Origin: Oscarella lobularis
Taxonomy: Eukaryota > Porifera > Homoscleromorpha > Homosclerophorida > Oscarellidae
Length of the DNA: 64,000 bases
Assembly (NCBI RefSeq): GCF_947507565.1
Contig: NC_089184.1
Location: 186,001-250,000 of the forward strand
Direction: 5' to 3'
Below, piece by piece: positions 38,701 through 51,400 of the stretch (position 1 is its first letter; every line of letters begins with the position of its first letter). Under the pieces are notes generated by a model. The model was not told the DNA's origin. It worked only from the letters and a program-made list of their open reading frames with translations, and made no database searches. The position numbers were made by a program, and so were the translations under genes.

Positions 38701-41700
38701 GATCAATGCTTGCCATTCCATTTCGGCTTTGCCAACTGCACGTGTAAGTATGAGTTCGTACTCTGAAAGTTTATTTTAGCTGCGTTCTCTTAGCTTGCAG
38801 TGAAGGAGCGAATGGATTTTGCATTGCCCAGCTGGAGTCGGAGATCAACGGAGCGTCCGCAACGATTGGGTACGTTTCGGAAAGATTTAACAATCATTCG
38901 GCCGAAGCAGATTCTTTGCTGAAAATGTTGACTGATTTGGAAGCGGACGTCGATGCGAAAAAGGTTTTTGATTTAATTAAAGATATTTCGAGTTCTACTT
39001 ACACTTGAATGTTAGGAGAATGTGAGTGATCTGCTGCTTCGTCTACAAGCGTTGGAAATGCGCGTAGAGAATCTCGAAATGAGGGCGGAGTATCTACTCA
39101 ATCGGACCTGTTATCTCTTAGACAAGGTAATTGTGCAATTTTTCTTGCTCTTTAATTCTTTATCGATTCGGTAATGGCAACAGGCAAAGGCTTTGAAGAG
39201 AAGAGCCGAACAACTGTACAACGAAACGTGCGATAGACTACCGGAAGTCGAAAAGATCAGAGACGACGCCGTCAACGTTTTGAGCACTGCTATGAGTACA
39301 GAGAAAATCGCGAGAGCCAAGCCGAGACTTGATTTTTTTCCCATTCTAGGCGTTTATATGCGGATTGACAGCATAGCAACGGAAGTCGAAGGGAAACGGA
39401 ACGATTCGCAACAACTGTTTGATATGGCAGTGGCAACGCTTGAAGGATTTACAACTAGCTTTGATCAGCAAAATATGAGCGTCTATCAGGCGAAGAAAAT
39501 GGCAACAGACGCTTTGACAATGGCCATGTACATCTACGAAAAGGCAAAGAATCTTTCTCTATCGATCGACGCCCTCAACGCGTCAATTTCTCATCTAATG
39601 GACCTTGAGACGTCCGTGGGAGAGGAGACACAAAAGACAGATGAAGTGATTGCTGATGTAATGCGGGTTGTTCAAATGGTTGAGGAAAGACTGAACATGA
39701 CTGACGTAAACTATCAAAACGACTCGATAAATAATATCCAATATTTCTTCTTCGTTTTGCACAGGATTTGGAAAAGGTTATTAGCGGAATTGTCGCCATG
39801 GCAAACAGCACTTTGGATATGATTGAAGCAAGAAACGATCACGCTCGATCTTCGTTAGAGGACGCCAAAAGCTTCTACGAGGTCAAAAAAAGAAAGAAAA
39901 CATACGTCCATCTAATATTATACTGATTTTTTAGATGGCTAATAGCACCTTGGAGAGTACTCAGACTATGTTGGCTATGCTGATGGATCGCCTGGTCGGC
40001 TTCAACAATAACCTATTGGTCGTTGAAGAACGAGTCGATGCTTCCGTGTCTCATGCTTATGCTTTGGCTGATCAAGCGATGCTTATGAAAATGTGCGTCG
40101 TTGCAGTGTCGCTGAATTTGATTTAATTTTATTCTCATTTTAGGATCTTTGAGTACAGTCGACGTTTCGGGCAAATGGCCGTCGACATTGCGGACATGTA
40201 CGAAAGTACCGAAACGACGGTTGCCGAAGCGTTGGCATTGGCTCAAATGGCGAGAGAAAAAGCGCTGAATGCATCTCGACATGTGAGCGGAACTTGCGCA
40301 GAGACCACGATTTCGCTTACGAATAGACTGATAGGTGGAAGAATTGGGCGGAAAGGCATTGAGTGACCAAGCGGCGGCGGCGAAATCGTCCAGTGAAATG
40401 CTTTTGAATCGAGCCAATCAAGTTCTTGAAGACGTTCGCAGTAAGAACGTTCGACTCGACTGTGACTTTCTAGGAGTGCTACGTATTTCTCATTTTAGAT
40501 TTTAAAATGCACAACAAAACGGCGGCCAACGAGACCGTTGAGTCTGCTAGGCATTACTTTAACTTGGCACAGCAGGCAAACGAAGACGTGCGAAATGCCA
40601 TAGCGAATCTTCCAAGTAAAGAAGCAAGCGTTTTCCGCCTCAATCTGTTGCTTCACGGTGTCGTTATTTAGCTTTCGGAGATTTGCCTAAAGATATAGAT
40701 GAGAAAGTGGATTGCATTAGGGAGGGGGCCGGCGATTGCGCAGACACCTTGGACACCGTAGACGCGACGCTCGACAGCATGAAAGAGCCAAACGTGGAGA
40801 ATGCGGAAATGACCGCTGACCAAGCGAACGCGACGTTCACGAAAGCAAGACAGACGCGTACGTGTAAACGAGAACGAATTGACGTCATTTTTCCTATACT
40901 TTTCAACGCCTTAGTGTCAAACGCCTCGGCTACATTGGATGACATCGAAGAGAAGCTAAATTTAACGAAGAGCATCACAGCAGACAACAGCGTTATGCAG
41001 CAAGCGGTGAAAACGAACATCAGTCGCTTGAAAATGAAACTAGACATGCTCAAGTCGGTCGTCGCTTCGCAGGTTCAGTGAAATGATCTCTGTATGTTCA
41101 TTATTCGTTGAAATCGCTTTTTGGATTCTTTAGTGTCAGGGGAAATTGGTTTTCACACAGACCAGTGCTGTTGCTAGGTTTGAGCTGAGCAATCTAGCGG
41201 ACGACGGCTTCAACGTCGGAAATCGTTTCGTGTCCGTGTCGTTTTACTTTCTCGCGCAGAGAAATCACGGCCTTCTGCTCTACTTGGCTCCGCGTCACGG
41301 CGACGTCGCCGCCTATCAATACTTCTCGCTGGAAATCGTCGACAACTACCTGTGGCTCAAATTCAGCGTCGGCGGAAGAAGCGGCACGATACGGCACGAG
41401 CAGAGAATTCACGTCGGCGAGTGGTATCACGTCTACGCTACGAGGCATGTCTGTGTAATGGTCATTTATCATGGGTCTATATCTTAATCTTTTGTTAGGC
41501 ATTACCATTTTGGTGCCGTGACCCTTACTGATCCCGATGGCGATATGTCGACGTACTACGGTCGAGCGGAGAAACGAGCCTTATCGACTTACTCAAACGA
41601 CACTTGCCTTGCTCTTTTTGGAGGCTTGGATTCGTCCTTTAACAAGGCAAGTTTATTGCAGGGGGGGACTTCGAAGAGATTCGTGATATTTTTTTAGACT

Positions 41701-44700
41701 TCAAGCGCAGTCAATCAAAGCGATTTCGTCGGACTTATTCACATGATAACAATCAAGAGGCAGATGATAGCTGTGTCCGACATCGATTTTCATCCACGAA
41801 ATCAGACTCAACCTTGCCCTACTCGGTCAGTTAATGAGCTCAGGCTGATTATACAGACAGCGTTATTTGTTGAATTTATTCTTGCAGGAATGCGACGTCT
41901 CCCGCTCTCTTTGGCAGTTACTTTTTCGAAAACAGCTTCCTGCAGTTTATGACGCCGTCTGTGAACGAGACAAACGTTGCCAACATATCGTTTCGATTCA
42001 GCACCGCTCAAGCGTCGGCTCAACTTCTCTACGTCGAAAGTGACGATCGAATGACGTATCTCGCAATCGGCATTCGCGAGAACAGTCCTCTCATCATTTC
42101 TCGTTGCGGTCCGACGGCCAGTGCACAAATTGTTCTGGCATCAGACGTGAAGCTTACGAACAGACAGTGGCACACGGTGACGGTTGACATGAAATATGAC
42201 GGCTTTCTCTGTGTCGTTGATGTGACCGTCGACCATTCGTCATTCCAATCGTTGTCGTTTCCTACTTCTGTCGATTTCACTCAACTGAATGAAAAACTCT
42301 ACGTTGGCGGAGTGCCGGACTCGTTTTCTCTGTAAGACTCAGGTATCCATTTAGCTTTTCTCTATCGTAAGGGTTTTTTAGGAGTGGCATTCCTCAGTTG
42401 AGTCTCATCGACGGTGTCGACGATTACCAGGGCTGTTTGCGTGACTTGACGTTTGGTAGCGCGAAAAGAATCGCTTTGCCAACAGCTGTCGAGCGCCAGA
42501 ACGTCGATTTCGCCAGCTGTCCTTTCGACGTAAGTTAAACACAACTCAAAGGCACCGAATTTAAATACGCTCGTGGTTCGGAATTTAGAGAGTCAATGGA
42601 GTGTCGTTCAAAGGAAAAGGACACGGGACGATAACTGGTCTCGGCGGTCTGTTGGAGAACATAACTTTCGACATTGTGACTGATCAGAAATCGTCGGTTC
42701 TTGCTTACTTCAAGAACACCTACGGAGTATTTATAATCGATTCCGTCAGCTTTATCATTTTTCTAACTGTGCTGATATAGGAGTATTTCTACTTGGCGAT
42801 ATACAACGGTGATCTTATTCTTTTGGAAAAAGCTTCGGGAGTTGCTCACAAACTTTCCACGTGCAACGCTTACGTGCACGACGGACGTCCGCATAGGATC
42901 ATGATTCAGTTCTCTGAGACTACGTGAGTAAATCCGTCTTTGATTGAGCGGATTCGGTTTCATTGTCGTGTTCTCTCTTTACCAGAATTCGAATCTACGT
43001 TGACGGAATCTTGGTTGCCAATCTCGCGTCAGGCAACGGTCAACTGCGTTTACCGTCTGAGATTTACGTCGGCGGAATTCCCGAAGACCTTTTCGACGAG
43101 GCACAAATGGCAATTTCCGATGTTCCTGTCGCCGAAGGATACGTGGGTTGCATTCAAAACGTCTCCGTTAATTCGGAACTGTACGGTTCTCGAATGCACT
43201 TACGTATTATTTATTTTTTATTTTTTCAGGGTGCAGTTTGAGTCGAGCCTGTCTGTCAATGTCGACTTCCTCGGCTGCAGAATGCCTTCAACTGTCACTC
43301 CTCCAATGCAGTCGCCCATGTGCCCGGGTCCCATTCCTAAACCGCCGCCGTCGCTGCCGCCGTTGCCGCCTTTCCCTTCGATTACACCGACTCCTGCATT
43401 CACTTCAACGGCACCGCCACCGTCTTTTCCACCACCACCTCCGTCAATTTCTATCACTCCTACCACCAGCATTGTGAAGCCGACATCTATTCCGCCTCCG
43501 TCGTTTCCTCCGCCACCTCCGTCAACGTCTATTGCTCCTACCAGCGTCGTGAAGCAGACACCTCCACCGTCGTTTCCAACTCCGCCTCCTCCGTCCACTG
43601 CTGTTGCTCCGAGTCCTACACCAACAGTTCCACCGACGCCCACTGAAGTGACTCCGACTCCAACGGAGAAGGAGACTCCAACTCCAACGGAGAAAGAGAC
43701 TCCGACTCCAACTGCACCGCCTGAAGGCTGTGCACCAATCATGCTGAGCGATCCGTTTATTGGAACGAGGAAGACCTTGATGTTGCAAAACAGCTATTTT
43801 CAATTTACTGCTCCTCGGAACGTGAAGCGCACGTAATTTCTGATATTGATTCGCAGGACGTTGTGGCGAGTGCTTTTTATTTAGAACCAATATCGAAATG
43901 AGCATCAGGACGACGTCGTTCGACGGCATTTTAGTTTATCTTGGCGGCTCCTTTGTTGACTTCTTTGGCATGGAGATACGCGGCGGAAAAGTTCGAGTAG
44001 TTTTTAATGCCGGATCGACTAATATAGAGGCGATTACGAACTCTTCATACAACGACGGGCAATTTCACAAGGTTCAGTAGAAGCGGTTTATCAGTAAGGT
44101 GTTCACGTGTAGTGGGCTCTTTTCTTTTTGCTAGATCGTTGTAGCCCGATCTGACAGAAGCGTGACTTTGACTGTTGATAGCGAAACTGTTTCAGCATCA
44201 AGTCCGAGCAGACGTGTTGGCATTGACAGCGATCGTAAATTCTTCATCGGTGGCGTTGCTGCTGGTTCGCCTGCTACGGGTCTTCTCACATCAGGAGAAG
44301 CTGTAGGAAGCCGGCGCAGACGGCTATTCTTTTACTCGTTAACTAATGTTTCTTTGCAGTCTCGGCCGAGTGCTATATCATGTTTTGCCAATGTGACTTT
44401 GAATGGCCGAACGTTGGATCTCGAGTAAGATACTTATCTGCTACGAAACCTTTTTATTATTATTTTTCTGCGCAGCAATCCCGTAGATTCTGCCGGAATC
44501 GGAGTTTGTCCTGGCACCGGCGGTGCAGGCGCCCACTACGACGGGACAGGCTACTTTAGTTTCTGTAAGACGGCCGCCTGTCTTAGCATTTTATCATCTG
44601 AATTCTTCTTGCGTCTACAGACACCGATTCTTCTCCCTCTGTCCTTACATCAAGGGCGTGGAAGTCAGGAGTAAGGTTCACCATTAGTCTACGTTTCCGC

Positions 44701-45281
44701 ACAAACAACGACAGTGGCCTCATTTTCTACACATTCAACCCTATCATACCGGACTATGTTCTGGTAGCTTTCAACAAGGGAGTGGTATGATTGTTTTAAC
44801 TATCCTAGCCAAGAACAAAACACTGGTTTTTTTCAGGTTGATTTCTCTTTTAACAACGGGGACAACGAAGTAACTATTCAGCTTGATACCACTACGCTGG
44901 GAGTGTCGTTGTGCGACGGAAAGTGGCATTCTCTCACTCTAACCAAAGATACTCTCATTGGGACCATTACGCTCGACTCAGTGTTTGAAGCAACCGGTTC
45001 TGCGCCGAATGGCCTATCTGGCACCGACACCTTTGCACCTCTCTACTTTGGGGGCGTTCCAAGTTTGTCTACAATATCATCAATTCCTCGTCACTGATTA
45101 ATTTCTCTTTTTCTCAGATGACATTTCCAGGCCTCCGCCGCGAAATCTTGGCGACATAAGCTTTAATGGCTGCCTGGATAACCTGTTTCTGCAGAGCTCG
45201 AGGACTCTCAATCCACCTTCTTATGATGATCCATCGTCTGTTCTTCTTGGCGTCATCGAAGGCTGCCCGCTGCTACCGTAA
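35800..45281 (+). CDS. Laminin alpha-type chain 3 (twin of chain 2)
   Basis: Start 35800 ([22 protein letters not shown], signal peptide), with 35809 as in-frame alternative. The domain order equals lam-2: LN about 35880-36720, about 12 LE modules 36740-38750, coiled coil about 38810-41075, LG1 about 41147, LG2 about 41900, LG3 about 42597, Pro/Thr linker about 43270-43725, LG4 about 43730-44430, LG5 about 44475-45281. Differences from lam-2 are scattered substitutions, a few codon changes in LN and the LG5 exon at 44837, and two rather than three TPTPTEKE units. One donor in LG4 changed from AAG|GTCAGT to AAG|GTTCAG by a single inserted T (44071). No internal stop was found, so the gene looks functional if that donor still works. 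Confidence 0.88.
43651..43698 (+). repeat. 24-bp coding minisatellite, 2 units
   Basis: The lam-3 counterpart of the repeat at 32753, one unit shorter. Confidence 0.9.
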
Positions 45282-45428
45282 GGGGCGCGAGCGACAATAA
45301 CTATCTGTTTTGTTTTGTGTCTGTCGAGAAGTTTAGTGGGTGTTTTTTGATGTTTAGGTCTCACGTGCTCTAGAAGTGTTGTGCGCATGCTAAGTTTCCC
45401 ACCACCAAGTGCAGGCACCGCCCCACCA

Positions 45429-48400
45429 ATGGCTTTTGGCCAATCCCTGCGACTTGTAGCGATATTAGCCGTCATCGGCTTCGCCGCTCAAGTGGACGGG
45501 ACGAGGTACAGCACGCTCGGGCCGAATAGGATATCGCTGTCGTCAAACGACACATGCGGATCGCCTCCAGCATCGTTCGAAGCGTTTCGCAGCGATGGAA
45601 CGACCGAAACGATGACATGCAATTCGTCGAGCCCATCAGAGGCCTATCCGCTCGACCATATGCTCGATCTAGACGTGAACACGCGCTGGCAGACGGCAAA
45701 CGGTCGCGATACGGTGCAGTTCGTCGTCGATTTCCCGCAAGCGCACTTGGTTATCGATCCCGCTCTAACGACGACTAAGGGCGTCTATCGACCGAAGGCG
45801 TTCGGCTTGGAAAAGTCGATCGATCACGGAGCGACATTCGAACCGATGTTCTATCTCGTTGAAGAGCCCTCGCAGTGCGAGAATTTTTTCGGGGTCCCCT
45901 TCTTGGAAACTGCAACGAACGCGAAAAGCGTTCGTTGCGCCGAACACAATTCTGCCGCGTCGTCGTCACAAAAAACTGTAAGAACCCAGGCGGTCCGTCT
46001 GAGGTAAAGATTTATTTTCGGCTTTAGATTTTCTTTGGACTTCTCTCTGGGAATCGACCGGGATTGTTGGGAGGAAAAAAATCAAGAGAACTTCAGGTTT
46101 GGTTGCTAAAATGGACCGAAAAAGAATTTGACAAAAGCATTTTTTCAGGAATTTCTTAACGCGACGACACTGCGTTTTACTCTCACGGGATTTTTACCAA
46201 AAGCGCTCGAGCAGGCACGAAATGACGTCAAAAAGAAAATCCAAAAATGATTTCTCGTTTTTTAGAACGTTACCTATTTTGCAATCAGTTCCATCAGCAT
46301 CAGCGCCGAATGCGAATGCCACGGCCACGCGTCAACGTGCACAGTCGACGCAATGACGGGCCTCTACACGTGCGACTGCACGGGAAACACGGCCGGTCCC
46401 ACGTGCTCACACTGTGACAATTTCTACAACAATCTCCCCTACGAGCGCGGCGACGACGGCTTCACCTGCGCCGCCTGCGACTGTCACAATCATTCGACGT
46501 CGTGCGCTTACAGCGCCGCGGCGGCGAATTCGAGCAACGACGGCAGCGGCGGCGTGTGTCTCGCCTGCGCGCATAACACGACCGGCGCCCAGTGCGACGA
46601 ATGCGTCGACTTGTTTTATCGTCCCCGCGGAGTCAACGCGAGCGAAGTCGATGCGTGTCGTCCGTGCGAGTGCCACGTCGCCGGCATTCGATTGAGCAAT
46701 GTAAGCGGAGCGGTGTTCGGGGATTGCCTTCAAGAGTCCGGCGATTGTAATTGCAAAAGTAACGTCACTGGATCCAAGTGCGATCAGTGTCGCCCTGGTT
46801 ATTATAATCTGTCGGCGGACAATCCAGACGGTTGTCAACCGTGTAACTGTTTTGCGGACGGGACGGTAGACGGAAGTGACGTATGTAACGACGATTCAAC
46901 GGGCCAGTGCCCGTGTAAGAATTTCACGGAGGGTCGCCAGTGCGATTCATGTATGGACGGTTATTACGGTCTCGATGGGGCACTCGATGCTGGATGCTTG
47001 CCTTGTGACTGTGACCCGGGCGGAAGCAGCGATTCCGTGTGTGACAAAGTGGCGGGCAAGTGCCAATGTGCCGTAAATAATGTCGACGATGATCGAACGT
47101 GCAGTCGAAACGGAATTGACGTGGTTTATTATTATCGCGACGTGCATTCGATACGAGTCGAAGCGGAAGGATCGGCGACGCATAATCAATTGAATCCACG
47201 GTGGGGATTTAGTGCTTCCGCTTTGCCCGAGTTCACAGGAAGAGGCTACGCAATTTTGTCCGCAGGAGTAAGAAAAATATTTAATTTTTAAAACGAATTT
47301 AATTAAAGGAGAATATTCTAGGATGAGTTAAATGTTACAATTGAGATTCCCAAGGACTCGTCTTACGTTCTCGTTCTTCACTACGCAACCAGTGCAAATG
47401 GCGTTGCTCAAGGAAATATTGACGGGCAAGCTATTCGTTTTGATTTATTGTCGACTTGTTCCGGCGGCTGCTACACGTCAACGTCTTCGCAACTCGTTCT
47501 CAATAGCGGACAGCACGCCGTTGGATTGCGATTTAGCAATGACGTTCTAATAGTAAGGGAACTGAATTATTTTCAATTAATTGGTTCACTTTTTTTATGT
47601 CTAGGATTCTGTGATTGCGATTCCCGATGCTTTTGTGAATCCGACCATTTTCGATGCGTCCACTTTGTCGACTTTCAATGCTCACTGCGACGTCATATCG
47701 GCAAACGTCACGTCGTCAATCTGCCTCGACTTAACCTATTCGCTCAGCGTCGCCTTTTTTGATCAAGTGTCGCTGTGCCAATGCAATTCGCAGTTTTCAA
47801 CCAAAAGTCTCTGCAGTTCGGTAACTCGTAGCGGCGGCCAGTGTCTTTGTCGCACTGGCGTCACTGGACGAACGTGCAGTCGGTGCGCAGCCGGATTCTA
47901 CAATCTCACAACGAGCGGATGCACATCTTGCCAGTGCGCCGATCCCGACGGGCATTGCGACGAAGTGAGCGGTCAGTGCGTGTGTCCGCCTAACACAATG
48001 GGAATGCGCTGCAATCAGTGCGTGCCCAACGCGTACGGATTCGACGCGAAGTTGGGCTGTCGGCTCTGCGAATGCAACGCGATCGGATCAGCGTCGCTTC
48101 AGTGCAACGCGACGGGATTGTGCTGGTGCGCGGCTAACGTCGTTGGGGATAAATGCGACGAGTGCGAGGACGCGTACGCGAATATGACGGCCGGGTGCGA
48201 GGACGCGTACGCGAATATGACGGCCGGGTGCGAGGACGCGTACGCGAATATGACGGCCGGGCGAGGGTGCATGGAATGCGGTTGTAATTCGAATGGCAGC
48301 GTCGACGCCGTCTGCAACAAGACGACAAGCGCCTGTTCATGCAAAACCAACGTTGTCGGACTTCGTTGCGATCAATGTCGAGACGGCTATTTTGATTTGT

Positions 48401-51400
48401 CGGGCGAGAATGTCGACGGATGTCGGCAGTGCGAGTGTTTCGGAGTGACGACCGAGTGCGTCTCCGGCGACGTGGAGAGAGCTCAGGTAACGTCGGTGTT
48501 CGTCTTTGGCGGTTTGACGCCGTCGCTTGGCTGGACGATAAGTCGAGAGGACGGCACGAATGCATCCGATGCCGATCTCTCTATAGGAAATGTTTCGTCC
48601 AGTAAATTCAAACTCATGGCTATCAAAGACGTTCTTGATAGCTCTTTCAACGACGATGTTGGTCTCTTTTATTGGAATGCGCCTAGCGAATATCTCGGAG
48701 TAAAGACTTCGTCTTACGCAGGGTTACTTCGCTATTCGATTGACTACTCGACGTTGCCGAATAGTTCGTTTGCCGTCGCGCCAGATGTGATTATTATCGG
48801 AAATAACGGAAAAACGGCGTATCACACTCTGACGAATCCTCCACTGCCAAATCAATTGAACGCACTTCAAGTGTCGCTCAACGAGACGTTTTTCACCGAC
48901 GAAAATGGAGCGATGTTGAGTCGCGGCGCATTTCAAACGATACTCGCCGATATTCGCTTTCTTTTAATTCGAGCCGAATACGAAACGGAAGCAAGCATGT
49001 TCGGCATCTGTGACGTCTCGCTCGACGTTTTTCAAGTCGGCGAAAAATGCTCGTGTCCACCAGCGTACACGGGATCGTCGTGCGAATTGTGCGCATTCGG
49101 TTATTACAGAAACGGCGCCGGTATTTGCACGGCTTGCCAGTGCAACAATCACGCGGCAGACTGCGATAAAACAACAGGCGTTTGCATCGCCTGCGCGAAT
49201 AACACGGAAGGAGATGAATGCGAGCGTTGTCGCGACGGTTTCTACGGCGACGCTACAGGAGGAACGGCTAGCGACTGCACGCCGTGCCCGTGCTCGTCGC
49301 CGAGTTCTCGTCAGACGAACTGCAGCGTCGATGTGTCCGGCAATCCCGTTTGCTCGTGTAGCGCCGGTTATCAAGGCCGTCTGTGCGACGACTGCGAACC
49401 GAATTATTTTGGAAATCCAGCTCTATTCGGCGGCAGTTGCACGCAATGCGATTGCAATGGAAATATCGATCGAACTGATCCGGATAGCTGTAATCGTACG
49501 ACGGGCGAATGTCTCAAGTGTCTCGGAAATACGACCGGTTTCGAGTGCGAGAGCTGCGCGGACGGTTTCTACGGCGACGCGACGACGTCCGACGGCTGTC
49601 GATTGTGTTCGTGCGACGACGACGGATCGTTTTCGTCGATATGCGACGATCGAAACGGTTCGTGTCCGTGTCGCGATAACGTCGTCGGACAGAATTGCGA
49701 TCGGTGTGCCGTCGATTATTGGAATTTGGCGAGCGGGAATGGTTGCGAAACGTGCGCTTGTAATCCCGGGGGATCGGTCAATTCGAGTTGCGATTCGGCG
49801 ACGGGAAAATGTAATTGCGCGGCGAACGTTTCAGGACGACGATGCGACGCATGCGAGTCGGGTTATTACGACTTCGATGCGGGGTGTTTGGATTGCAATT
49901 GCAGCGCGTCCGGAGCAGTGAACTCGACGTGCGACATGACGACGGGAATGTGCCACTGTCGTGCCGGATCGACGGGTCGACGTTGCGATTCTTGTTCGCC
50001 GTTTTTCTTCTCCTCGTCGAGCGAAATCTGCGTCGCTTGTGACGAGTGCACGCAGACTCTCCTCGATGTTTTGAGCGCCGAGAACGAAGCCGCATTTGCA
50101 GCTTTGGAAATGTCCGTCAAGTCTCTTGAAGACTACGGGAAAATTGACGATAATCTTACCGCGTTGAATTCAAGCCGTGACGCTGAACAGAGTCGGGTGA
50201 ATACCTGGCTCGCTGAGCTCTCTACTATTCAAACTCGACTATCTTCTCTCAACACTACCAATGTGGGGATTGAAGCTAGGACGATTGAAGCTCGCGTGAC
50301 CGAATTGACGGCGAGAGCTGGCGAATTAAACAACGTTGCAAGGGCACAGAAACCGGGGATCGATGTTCTGCGAGACAAATCGTCGGACTTGGCACGACTC
50401 GTCGTGACGATTTCGAACGACGCTAGCATCGTGCAGAAAAACGCATCGGCGTTGCTAAGTGAAGCGCGTCGATTGGAGAATTCGTCTGCCGTCCTTTTGG
50501 CTCGAATTTCGACGAGAGATTACGCGTCGAATCTCGTCGAGGTGAGTCGTATTGAATCCGACGCCGAACAAGCGTTGCTAACAGCGACAAGTTTGCGTGA
50601 TCAGTCGAACGATTTGCACGATCGTCTCGTAGCGTTTGAGGCCTCTCTTGATCAATTTCCTCCAAACGAAACGCTGGCAACGAGCACAGTAAATCAAGCG
50701 TTGGCGATTTCTTCCGCGACTCAGGACTTGGCCGACGAAGCGGCGCGTCTTTTAGCATCGACGCAGGCATTGGATTCGGAAATACGCAGTGCGAAAATGT
50801 CAGTCGAATCTTCTCTGGAACGAATTCGAATCACGAATGAGATGACAGAAGAAAATGTCAACGCTGCGGAGGCGAACTACGCAATAGCGTCGAATCTGTT
50901 GTACGATACGGCGTCTGGAAGTGGCAGTGGATCAGCGATGGCAATGAATGATGGCATCGTGACGCAATCGGAAAAACTCACAGAACAACTCAATTCTGTA
51001 AATGCGACTCTCGAAGGAACCGAATTGATTGTGATTGCGGCCGAAGTGCACGCTCAAACTCTCGAAACGAACGCCAACGAAGCGCAGGCGGTGTTCGATA
51101 GCGTCAAAGGACGAGGCGAAACGGCCGTCGAAGCCGTTCAGAATTACAGGGATGTGTCCAACGCGATCAACGAGTCGCTTGCCTTGACAGCCGAAGCGAA
51201 TGCGACCGTTCAAGCGACGCTGAAAGAACTTGAACGGGTAGCCGATATGAATCTCAATGTGATGGCGCTTTCGTCGAAGGAGGAGAGTGAGAACGTTTTA
51301 GTGCGAGCTGAAAACGCTAGTCAATCAGCTGCGGCTCTTCCGACTTCTTTGGCGACGGGAAAGCAGTTACTCGCAGAAGCGGAAAATGCAGTCGTTTCTG

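Larger units (their letters stand above)
35435..47260 (+). repeat. Tandem duplication, unit B (about 11.8 kb)
   Basis: Starts with the copied last codons and 3' flank of lam-1 (35435-35800), then lam-3, then the intact 5' third of lam-4 up to 47260. The four bases TGTC are shared by both parent ends (24432-24435 and 47257-47260) and the junction (35435-35438). Confidence 0.88.
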
